From Bifidobacterium ramosum (GTDB lineage: Bacteria; Actinomycetota; Actinomycetes; Actinomycetales; Bifidobacteriaceae), in the NCBI RefSeq assembly GCF_009299505.1, contig NZ_WBSM01000013.1:1-64000 (forward strand): a stretch of 64,000 bases of DNA. Direction: 5' to 3'. Below, one piece after another: positions 24,561 to 32,042 of this stretch. Each line of letters starts with the position of its first letter. Positions within the stretch are counted from its first letter, which is position 1. A program made the translations under genes and the position numbers. A model generated the notes under the pieces. That model made no database searches. It saw only the letters and a program-made list of their open reading frames with translations, and was not told where the DNA came from.

Positions 24561-27332
24561 ATGACCCACACTCCCGAAACCTTCCGCTCGCTCACCGAAG
24601 GCTGGACGGTTCGCGCGCTCAACCCGCAGGTCGCCCCGGCCGAGGTCCGCGAGGCCATCGCCGCCGGCATCCCCGCCACCGTCCCCGGCGAAGTCACCCT
24701 CGACCTGCTCGCCGCCGGTCTTATCGACGAGCCGTTCGACGGCGACAACGAGAACTACCAGCAGTGGATCGGCGACATCGACTGGCAGTTCGAGACAACG
24801 TTCGTATGGCATGCGAACGGTCGCACCCGCCACGATCTCGTCGCGTACGGGCTCGACACCGTCGCTACCGTCGCGATCAACGGCCAGTTCGTCGGCTACG
24901 CGCAGAACTACCACCGCTCCTACCGTTGGGACGCGCTCGGCCAGCTGCGCGACGGCGAGAACACACTCACCGTCACGTTCGCGTCGTCCGTACGTGAATC
25001 CGACCGTCGCGAACGCGTGCTCGGCTACTACCCGCACACCGAACACCACGCGTTCAACCAGCTGCGCAAGCCGAGCTACCAGTTCGGCTGGGACTGGGGC
25101 ATCGACGTCGCGAACGCCGGCATGTGGCGCGAGATCGGCATCGACTCGTGGTCCGGCGTGCGCCTTGCCGCCGTGCGCCCGCTCGTCGATGTGCGCCCCG
25201 ACGGTTCCGGCGTGCTCACCACCACCGTCGAGATCGAACGCGAGGGCGAAGGCCGCGTCATGACCTCGGCCGACGCGCACGTGCAGCAGAAGCCGGTGCC
25301 GGTGAGCGTGACCGTGGCCGGGTTCGGTGCGAACGTTACCGTTTCCGGCGAGGTTGAGTACGGACGCGACACCGCGACGCTGACCGCCGTCGTGCCGGAC
25401 GTGCGCCGCTGGTGGCCGCTCGGCTACGGCGAGCAGCCGCTGTACGACGTGACCGTGACCGCCGGCGCTTCTGCCGCGCCCGCGGACGTGTCCGCCGACG
25501 CCAAGTGGACCGGCCGCGTCGGCTTCCGCACCGTCCACGTCGACACCCGCGCCGACGAGATCGGCCGCCCGTTCCAGATCTACGTCAACGACGTGCCGGT
25601 GCACGCGCGCGGCTACAACTGGGTGCCGATCGACGCGTTCCTGTCGCGCGGCGACCGTGCGTTCTACGCGGCGCGGTTTGCCGATCTCGTCGAGTCGAAT
25701 TCGAACATGGTGCGCGCCTGGGGCGGCAGCATCTACGAATCCGACGAATTCTACGACCTCGCCGACGAACTCGGCGTGATGGTCTGGCAGGACTTCATGC
25801 TCGCCTGCGCCGCCTATCCGGAGGATGCCGACACCAAGGCCGAGATCGAGGCCGAGGCACGTGAGCATATCAGCCGACTTTCCTCGCACCCGAGCCTGAC
25901 CGTGTGGAACGGCTCGAACGAGAACTACGTGGCCTACTCCGAGTGGGGCGGCTTCAAGCAGGCGCTGCGCGACGACGATAAGCCGGCCAACGAGTACGGC
26001 TACGGCGAAAAGGGCTGGGGCGATTATTATTACGCCGATCTGTTCCCGAAGCTGCTCGCCGAACTCGACCCGACGCACGTCTACCTGCCGAGCTCGCCGA
26101 TGAGCTTCACCAAGTTCGTCGACGCGAACAAGGATGTGGACGGCACCATGCACATCTGGGACGTGTGGAATCGCGTCGACTACCGCAAGTACGCCGACTA
26201 CACGCCGCGCTTCGCCGACGAGTTCGGCTACCAGGCGCCGCCGGCGTTCAGCACGCTCACCCGCGTCGTGCACGACGAGACGCTCGAGCCGTTCGGCAAG
26301 CAGATGCTCGTGCACCAGAAGGCCATGGGCGGTAATATCAAGCTCGCCCGCGGCATGCGCTCGCACCTGACGCCGGGCAACATCAACGACGTGAGCTACG
26401 GCGGCGTGGTGAACGGTAAGCCGTCCGACGGCGAGCACAGCTGGCTCATCCCGACCGACGAGTGGGCGTCGATCGAGGACTGGCACTGGGCGTGCCAGTT
26501 GCAGCAGGCGCAGGCGATCCGCTTCGGCGTGGAACATATGCGTTCGCTCGAACCGGTCAACGCGGGCGCGCTGATCTGGCAGCTCAACGACGACTGGCCG
26601 GTCGTCTCGTGGGCGGCCGTCGACTACTACGGCCACCGCAAGCCTCTGTGGTACGCGTCGCGCGACTTCTTCGCGCCGTGCTTCGCGACGATCCAGCCGC
26701 GCACGAGCGAGCAGTACCGCGAGGACCACAGCTGGGAGGGCGTGCCGACCGCGACCGATCAGCTCGCGCTCGTCGTGGCGAACGATACGCGTGCGGCGTG
26801 GAGCGGCACGTGGACGGTGGAACGCCGTGACATCGCCGACGATGCGGTGCTTGCGTCGCAGTCGTTCGACGTGACGTTCGAGGCCGGCAAGCCGGGGCAT
26901 GTGACGCTGACGTTGGACGAGTCGGTGGTGACGTTCGGTGATCCGTCGCGGGAGATTCTCGTGGCGACGCCGGTCGCGGGCTCCGCTGACGGTGCTGTGA
27001 CTGACGGTGCCGACGGTGCGGCCGAGTTCGCGCGCGTGATCTACAACCCGGCCGACGTGATCGACCAGCAGCTCGACCGTACGCCGATCGACGCAAACGT
27101 TGTCGTCAATGAGAACGGTGGCTACGATCTGACCGTCACCGCGCATGCGTACGTTCGCGACGTGTTCTGCATGGTCGACAAGGTCGACCAGGACGCGTCG
27201 ATCGACGGCGGCATGGTCACACTGCTGCCGGGCGAATCGGTGACGTGGCACATCACGGCCGCCGCCGGACTCGACCCGGCCGCGTTCGCCGCGTCGAACG
27301 TGCTGCGCACTGCCAACGATCTCAAGCGCTGA
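24561..27332 (+). CDS. GH2 beta-mannosidase
   Basis: Retaining exo-beta-mannosidase that releases mannose from manno-oligosaccharides, intracellular, 923 aa. Domain order: sugar-binding beta domain, immunoglobulin-like domain, TIM barrel, C-terminal beta domains. Family marks: QFGWDWGIDVANAGMW, MVRAWGGSIYESDEFYDLADE, acid/base Glu454 in WNGSNENY, and nucleophile Glu554 in ADEFGYQ. These match beta-mannosidases rather than GH2 beta-galactosidases. It follows the importer genes; a PAL2 repeat lies between. Together with GH26 and the AGE isomerase it completes a mannan-to-fructose route (inference). Confidence 0.92.
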   Translation: MTHTPETFRSLTEGWTVRALNPQVAPAEVREAIAAGIPATVPGEVTLDLLAAGLIDEPFDGDNENYQQWIGDIDWQFETTFVWHANGRTRHDLVAYGLDTVATVAINGQFVGYAQNYHRSYRWDALGQLRDGENTLTVTFASSVRESDRRERVLGYYPHTEHHAFNQLRKPSYQFGWDWGIDVANAGMWREIGIDSWSGVRLAAVRPLVDVRPDGSGVLTTTVEIEREGEGRVMTSADAHVQQKPVPVSVTVAGFGANVTVSGEVEYGRDTATLTAVVPDVRRWWPLGYGEQPLYDVTVTAGASAAPADVSADAKWTGRVGFRTVHVDTRADEIGRPFQIYVNDVPVHARGYNWVPIDAFLSRGDRAFYAARFADLVESNSNMVRAWGGSIYESDEFYDLADELGVMVWQDFMLACAAYPEDADTKAEIEAEAREHISRLSSHPSLTVWNGSNENYVAYSEWGGFKQALRDDDKPANEYGYGEKGWGDYYYADLFPKLLAELDPTHVYLPSSPMSFTKFVDANKDVDGTMHIWDVWNRVDYRKYADYTPRFADEFGYQAPPAFSTLTRVVHDETLEPFGKQMLVHQKAMGGNIKLARGMRSHLTPGNINDVSYGGVVNGKPSDGEHSWLIPTDEWASIEDWHWACQLQQAQAIRFGVEHMRSLEPVNAGALIWQLNDDWPVVSWAAVDYYGHRKPLWYASRDFFAPCFATIQPRTSEQYREDHSWEGVPTATDQLALVVANDTRAAWSGTWTVERRDIADDAVLASQSFDVTFEAGKPGHVTLTLDESVVTFGDPSREILVATPVAGSADGAVTDGADGAAEFARVIYNPADVIDQQLDRTPIDANVVVNENGGYDLTVTAHAYVRDVFCMVDKVDQDASIDGGMVTLLPGESVTWHITAAAGLDPAAFAASNVLRTANDLKR

Positions 27333-27340
27333 CCCTTTTC

Positions 27341-27443
27341 GGCTCCCCTCTCCGAGGGGAGCTGTCAGCGTAGCTGACTGAGGGGAGCAGGGCGAGATCG
27401 CCCTCTCGTCCCTCGGCCAGCTCCGCTGACAGTCGGGGAGCCA
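27341..27443. repeat. PAL2 repeat copy 3, long inverted form
   Basis: A full PAL2 unit (GGCTCCCC...GAGGGGAGC) followed by a partial unit in reverse orientation (GGCCAGCTCCGCTGACAG..GGGGAGCC). The whole 103 bases can fold into one long stem. Directly after the beta-mannosidase stop. Confidence 0.75.
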
Positions 27444-27491
27444 AGACCGTCATATCCCATAACACACAGTCATTCCACGCCACATCGTCGG

Positions 27492-27497
27492 TACAAT
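27492..27497 (+). promoter_or_regulatory. -10 box candidate for the LacI regulator gene
   Basis: TACAAT, 55 bases before the start codon; no good -35 box is seen. No TTAACCGGTT operator is in this gap, so autoregulation is not evident. Confidence 0.35.
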
Positions 27498-27551
27498 AAG
27501 TAGCAGTCATAACCGTACTCAACCGCTACAGTAAGAAAGGAGAACGGAACC

Positions 27552-28574
27552 ATGCTCAAGTCAAAGGTGACCATCTCCGACGTGGCCAAAGCCGCCGGCG
27601 TATCCAGCAGTGCCGTCTCCTACGCCCTGAACGACAAGCCGGGCGTATCCGCCGCAACGCGCGACAAAGTACTCAAGGTCGCCGACAAAATGGGCTGGCG
27701 TCCGAACATGGCCGCCAAATCGCTGTCCAACGCGAGCGTGCAGTCCATCGGCATGGTCATGACCTACGATACGCAGGTGCTGTCTGTCGAAACGTACACG
27801 ATGGAGCTCATCGCCGGCCTGACCTCCGAACTGGAGAAGGAAGGCTACTCGCTGACCATCCGCTACGCCAGCAACCAGCAGGCGGAAATGGACGTGCTGC
27901 GCGACTGGATCGCGACCGGCGGCGTCGACGGCGTGCTGCTGACCAACATCGAACTCGGCGATCCGCGCGTCGAACTGTTCTCCGAACATCCCGAAATGCC
28001 GGTGCTGCTGCTGTGCGACTCGTCGGTCGCCGGCGGCCTGACCGCACTGTCCGACGACGAACAGAGCACCGCGCACCTGCTCGTCGACTACTGCCACGAG
28101 CTCGGACACCAGCGCATCGCCCGCATCGCCGGACCCGAGGAACTGAGCCACACCTTCATCCGCGACAACGCGTTCATGGAGGAGACCGCCGAACTCGACC
28201 TGCAGTACAGCTGCTTCCACACCGACTATTCGCCCGAATCCGGGCGCAAGTGCACGGAACGGCTGCTGTCGCTGCCCAAGCCGCCGACCGCCATCATCTA
28301 TGACAACGATGTCATGGCCGTCTCGGCCGTGCGCACCGCCAAGAAGCTCGGCATCAGCGTGCCGGACCAGCTGTCGATCATCGCGTGGGACGACTCGTTC
28401 CTGTGCCAGGTCAACATGCCGTCCATCACCGCGCTGAGCCGCGATGTCGTGGCCCGTGGTCGCGCGTGCGCGCGCATGCTGCTCGGCATGATCGACGGTC
28501 AGGACGTCAAATCCACGACCGACGCCCCCAGCGAGCTCGTCTTCCGCGACTCCAGCGGTCCGCTCGTCGGGTGA
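27552..28574 (+). CDS. LacI-family regulator of the hemicellulose locus
   Basis: 340-aa repressor: N-terminal HTH (residues 5-50; TISDVAKAAGVSSSAVSYALNDKPGVS) with a hinge helix (NMAAKSLS), then a periplasmic-binding-protein-like effector domain. It lies in the middle of the beta-mannosidase/GH31/GH36/GH26 locus. The recurrent TTAACCGGTTNA palindromes at 12520, 20403, 20654, 31927 and 39611 are of LacI-operator type with a central CG, so this protein is the best candidate to bind them. The start follows AAAGGAG. Confidence 0.9.
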   Translation: MLKSKVTISDVAKAAGVSSSAVSYALNDKPGVSAATRDKVLKVADKMGWRPNMAAKSLSNASVQSIGMVMTYDTQVLSVETYTMELIAGLTSELEKEGYSLTIRYASNQQAEMDVLRDWIATGGVDGVLLTNIELGDPRVELFSEHPEMPVLLLCDSSVAGGLTALSDDEQSTAHLLVDYCHELGHQRIARIAGPEELSHTFIRDNAFMEETAELDLQYSCFHTDYSPESGRKCTERLLSLPKPPTAIIYDNDVMAVSAVRTAKKLGISVPDQLSIIAWDDSFLCQVNMPSITALSRDVVARGRACARMLLGMIDGQDVKSTTDAPSELVFRDSSGPLVG

Positions 28575-28590
28575 CGGCGTTCCCTCCCTC

Positions 28591-28642
28591 CTAACGGACA
28601 ACCAGCCGATTTCGTGCCCCCAATCGGCTGGTTGTCCGTCAA
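28591..28642. repeat. PAL1 hairpin copy 19, compensated variant
   Basis: Both arms changed together: GGACAACCAGCCGAT pairs with ATCGGCTGGTTGTCC, where other copies have GGACATACAGCCGAT/ATCGGCTGTATGTCC. The stem is kept although the primary sequence is not. Lies between the convergent LacI and ATPase genes. Confidence 0.92.
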
Positions 28643-28653
28643 GCAAGTCGGAA

Positions 28654-29991
28654 TCAGTGCGTCGGATCTAGCCATCCGATCGCATAGATCGGCAGATATT
28701 CGATGCCGATGTGACCGTCGCTGGCATCAGTTACCTCGACATTGCCATCATGGAACACGTAGGCGTGTGCGAAATCGTAGTTGCCGGTGGCAAGCAGGTT
28801 GTTCATCGCACGATGACGCGTGTAATCCTTGCCGGACTTGATCTCGACAAGCGAGACGGAATCCAAGCCGTGCTGGATGACGAAATCCACTTCGCCGATC
28901 CTGCTGCGATTGTAGTAATGCAGGCCGAATCCCTGTGCGAACAGTTCCTGCGCAGCGGCATTCTCGAAAATCGAACCGTAATTCATGGTCGAACGGTGAT
29001 TGATAATATCCAGATCAACGCTGCGCATCAGTCGCGCTGTGAGTAGTCCGACGTCGTTGAGATACAGTTTGAACGAGCTGAGGTCGTCGTGTGCGACGAG
29101 AGGGTATTCCGGATCCTGTACTCGTGGTGTCGGCAGCGCGATTCCTGCGTTCGCGAGCCAGTCGAACGCGGTTTGCATGTGCGCGAACCGTACGTTTTCT
29201 CCGAGTTTGGAGAACTTGAAGCGTTTGTTTTCGGCGTTGAGTTGGCTGGGAATCATCTCGTAGATGGTCTTGATGTGCCGCCGTTCGACCGGATTGTTGA
29301 CGTATTTGGTGATGTCGTATTCGTAGGTGTCGAAGATGGCCTGCTGCGTGTTGCGCACCGTGGTGATGTCGGACGAATCGATGAAGGACTGCACGGCGTC
29401 AGGCATGCCGCCGATCAGCAGGTATTTGTACCACAGGTCGGTCAGCTTGGCATGCAGAAAACCAGGGATGGGACGATGATCCTGCAGGCAGTCGGCGACG
29501 GTGCCCATTGCCGACTCCGGCAGGGAACATGCGGCGCAGAACTCTCGGAAATCCAGCGGATACATGCGTATGGTCTGCAGAAAACCGACGGGAATCGAGC
29601 GCACATTGAACACGTCGATGCCGAGCAGTGATCCGGAGACGATGACATCCAGCCCTTTGGCTCCGGACAGGAATTTCAGCCACGTGAGCATGTCCTCGCA
29701 TGCCTGAATCTCGTCAAGGAACAACAGCGTTTCGCCTGGCGTGATCTGCACGCCGGACAGCACCGACAGACGTAGCAGCAGGTCGTTCGTGTCGGTGGCT
29801 TTGCTGACGGTTTCCACGGCCTGCGGTGTTTCGATGAAGTTGATCTCCGCGACGCGGCGGTAGTTGTCGGCGCCGAATTGCCTGATGAGCGTTGTCTTTC
29901 CTACCTGTCGCGCGCCGGTGACGAGGAGCCCCTGACGGGTTTTCCGACGCTTCCATTCCGCGAGTTCCGCGTATGCTTTGCGTGTGATCAT
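28654..29991 (-). CDS. ATP-binding protein with C-terminal DUF4143-like domain
   Basis: 445-aa AAA-type ATPase: Walker A GARQVGKT at residues 26-33, Walker B LLFLDEIQ, and a C-terminal nuclease-like DUF4143 part with FENAAAQELFAQGFGLHYYNRSRIGEVDFVIQ and VEIKSGKDY, resembling a PD-(D/E)XK fold. The start at 29991 follows GAAGGA; the 23 upstream codons are AT-rich non-coding DNA. Base composition upstream is clearly lower in GC than the neighbours. PAL1 copies lie on both sides. Proteins of this type are widespread, scattered and functionally unresolved; antitoxin- or defence-like roles have been guessed but nothing here shows one. Confidence 0.8.
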   Translation of the reverse strand: MITRKAYAELAEWKRRKTRQGLLVTGARQVGKTTLIRQFGADNYRRVAEINFIETPQAVETVSKATDTNDLLLRLSVLSGVQITPGETLLFLDEIQACEDMLTWLKFLSGAKGLDVIVSGSLLGIDVFNVRSIPVGFLQTIRMYPLDFREFCAACSLPESAMGTVADCLQDHRPIPGFLHAKLTDLWYKYLLIGGMPDAVQSFIDSSDITTVRNTQQAIFDTYEYDITKYVNNPVERRHIKTIYEMIPSQLNAENKRFKFSKLGENVRFAHMQTAFDWLANAGIALPTPRVQDPEYPLVAHDDLSSFKLYLNDVGLLTARLMRSVDLDIINHRSTMNYGSIFENAAAQELFAQGFGLHYYNRSRIGEVDFVIQHGLDSVSLVEIKSGKDYTRHRAMNNLLATGNYDFAHAYVFHDGNVEVTDASDGHIGIEYLPIYAIGWLDPTH

Positions 29992-30058
29992 GAGCGCGTC
30001 CTTCAGGTGTTGAAAAATATGGGAGATTACGGAAAAACATAATAATTTATGCTTTTTC

Positions 30059-30107
30059 ATTCCCGTTTTTACATAAGTATAATGGCTTTGTATTCCCGTT
30101 TTTACAT
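30059..30107. repeat. 16-bp direct repeats upstream of the DUF4143 ATPase gene
   Basis: ATTCCCGTTTTTACAT occurs at 30059-30074 and 30092-30107, 33 bp apart (three helical turns), 68-116 bases before the start. A minus-strand -10-like TATACT lies between them (30076-30081). The spacing suggests a cooperative operator. Confidence 0.6.
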
Positions 30108-30108
30108 C

Positions 30109-30162
30109 TCAACGGACACACAGCTGAAACTGGGGGTGAAATCGGCTGTATGTCCGTTGAGG
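30109..30162. repeat. PAL1 hairpin copy 20, degenerate
   Basis: AACGGACACACAGCTGAA versus ATCGGCTGTATGTCCGTTG: two unpaired or wobble positions. It abuts the 16-bp direct repeat. Confidence 0.8.
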
Positions 30163-30198
30163 GGAAAGAGTGTGAGGGACGGGGTCCGCGTCCGGGGA

Positions 30199-30849
30199 TC
30201 AGTCTTCGGGGGCGGCGGACTTGGCGGGGAGGGCGATGATGCCGGCCTCGAGCATGAGCCGGATGATGAGCCAGGCGCTGGCGGCGGTGAGCAGCAGTCC
30301 CCAGAAGAACACGACCGGGAACAATCCACCCGGCACGAACGTCGCGATCGCGATCGGCAGCAGGTTCAGCACGAGCACCTCCAACGTGACCACTGGGTGC
30401 GCCAACGCCACACGGAACGACTGCGCGATCTGCGCGCCCACGCCCAGCTTCGACCGCGACGTGACCGGAAACACGAATCCGGCGCCGGCCATCACAATGA
30501 CACCGATCGCCATGATGACACCGTATGCAACGGACGCAAACTGCGCGTTCGCCTCCACCTTGGTCAGATACCACAGGTCGAACGTGCCGAGTCCGACGAA
30601 CGCGGCCGCGATCAGCTCCAACGCGAGCGATGCGCCGAACCGTCGCGTGAACGCCCGCCCGAACTGCCGGATCACGTGCGCATCGTTGTCCTCGTGCAGG
30701 TTGCGCACGACCTCGTACATCGCCGCCGTCGACGCGCCGATCGTCACGACCGGCAGGCAGCACACCGCCCATGCGATGTTGACGAGCGCGAGGTCGCCGA
30801 CGCGCGACATGAACGCGTTGAACGGATTGTCCTGCTGTGCGATTCTCAT
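30199..30849 (-). CDS. YesL-like (DUF624) membrane protein
   Basis: 216-aa integral membrane protein with about five hydrophobic segments. The N-terminal NPFNAFMSRVGDLALVNIAWAVCCLPVVTIGASTAAMY is typical of YesL/DUF624 proteins, which often sit beside carbohydrate ABC importers and glycosidases; their function is unknown. It lies 70 bases after the membrane-anchored protein gene on the same strand, so the two probably form an operon. Confidence 0.8.
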   Translation of the reverse strand: MRIAQQDNPFNAFMSRVGDLALVNIAWAVCCLPVVTIGASTAAMYEVVRNLHEDNDAHVIRQFGRAFTRRFGASLALELIAAAFVGLGTFDLWYLTKVEANAQFASVAYGVIMAIGVIVMAGAGFVFPVTSRSKLGVGAQIAQSFRVALAHPVVTLEVLVLNLLPIAIATFVPGGLFPVVFFWGLLLTAASAWLIIRLMLEAGIIALPAKSAAPED

Positions 30850-30919
30850 GTGATGCCCCCCTGCTGGTACTGCTGCTGTCGTTGCGTTGCCGTGATCGAG
30901 ACTGCGGCTGTCGTCACGG

Positions 30920-31855
30920 TCACTGGAACAGATAGTCGATGAACCGCTGTACGTTGCCGCTGTTCTTCGCGCCGACGATGACCCCGGTCAGCGCTCTTTT
31001 ATCGGCCGAGCCGAGCGCGTCCCAGTCCTTGGCGTCGGCGAGACGCAGCCCGTACTGCTCACTTGCGCCTTTGCCTGATCCGTCGTAGTCGATGTCGGTG
31101 TCGCGGGAGTCGTCGTAGCCGCGGAACGAGGCGAACGCGTCCTTGAGCGCGGACTTCTGGCTGGCGGTGAGTGTCTTTGTGATTGGCTGGAAGTAGCCGT
31201 ACCCGGCGAGTTTGGCGAAATCGTCGGCCGAGGCGACGATCATGTCGATTTCGTTGGCGGACAGTCGCGTCTGCAGTTTTGTCAGGCTGTTGTTGTCGGT
31301 CAGATCGTAGCCGGCGTCGATGGTGACGCCGCCCTCGCGCCCCTCCGGCAACTTAAGCGATTGAGCTACCTGCGTTTGTAATGTCGTCGCGTCCTGATCG
31401 CTCAGTGCGCCGCGTACGACGGCGACGGTGAGTTGCGGTGCGGCCACCGGCGTGAGGATCTGCACGGCCAGATAGACGATGATGGCGACGGCCGCCGCGA
31501 CAGCGAGCGTACGGGCGAGCAGTTGATCGCGGAAATACGGCCATTTGCGGTCGTTCGGCAATGCGATCAGCGTCGCAACGCGCGACTTGCCGCGGTAGGC
31601 GATGCCGCCGGACAGTGTGTTGATCGCCGCGGCCTGATCGTCGGTGATGATACCGGCTGCGTCGTGTGGGTGGTGACGCCGTGACGCCGACGTGTTGCCC
31701 TGCTGCGGCGCGGTGTTCCGCGGCGGTTCGCCACCGGCGGCCTGTGATGCGGCGGTCTGTGCGTCGGAATCGGAAGTGGCCCGTGCTGCGTGGCCCGTGA
31801 TGTTCTGCGCGGCTTGATCCTGCGTATCGTTGGTATTCCGCCGATTCTCAGTCAT
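30920..31855 (-). CDS. membrane-anchored protein of unknown function
   Basis: 311 aa from the ATG at 31855 (GCAAGGG upstream). The N-terminal 110 residues are polar, Thr/Ala/Gln-rich and cytoplasmic. A single helix (LAVAAAVAIIVYLAVQIL) follows, then an external domain of about 170 residues with TRLSANEIDMIVASADDFAKLAGYGYFQPI, reminiscent of a lobe of a periplasmic binding protein but without a match I can name. The gene is divergent from GH31, sharing the TTAACCGATTAA operator region, and upstream of the YesL-like gene. Confidence 0.65.
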   Translation of the reverse strand: MTENRRNTNDTQDQAAQNITGHAARATSDSDAQTAASQAAGGEPPRNTAPQQGNTSASRRHHPHDAAGIITDDQAAAINTLSGGIAYRGKSRVATLIALPNDRKWPYFRDQLLARTLAVAAAVAIIVYLAVQILTPVAAPQLTVAVVRGALSDQDATTLQTQVAQSLKLPEGREGGVTIDAGYDLTDNNSLTKLQTRLSANEIDMIVASADDFAKLAGYGYFQPITKTLTASQKSALKDAFASFRGYDDSRDTDIDYDGSGKGASEQYGLRLADAKDWDALGSADKRALTGVIVGAKNSGNVQRFIDYLFQ

Positions 31856-31926
31856 GATCACACCCTTGCCGCGTTGCTGTCGTGTATGTGGACGCATTCA
31901 GTATAACAAAACAAACCGCGTGTTGC

Positions 31927-31938
31927 TTAACCGATTAA
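31927..31938. promoter_or_regulatory. operator TTAACCGATTAA between the membrane-protein and GH31 genes
   Basis: One base from the TTAACCGGTTAA palindrome, in a divergent intergenic region. It would allow one repressor to control GH31 and the YesL-like operon together. Confidence 0.65.
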
Positions 31939-32042
31939 GATATGCTGGTGGTCGCGATATAGTTTTATCGAAAAACTTACGATTCGCGGACACGGTTGAC
32001 GCGGACCTGATCAACAGCACAGGATCAAGCAAAGGAGCGACG

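Noticed and set aside
24507-27251. 914-codon minus-strand frame opposite the beta-mannosidase
   Set aside because: Mirror of a GC-rich gene; composition is Arg/His/Val/Gly-rich with no domain, while the plus strand is clearly GH2.
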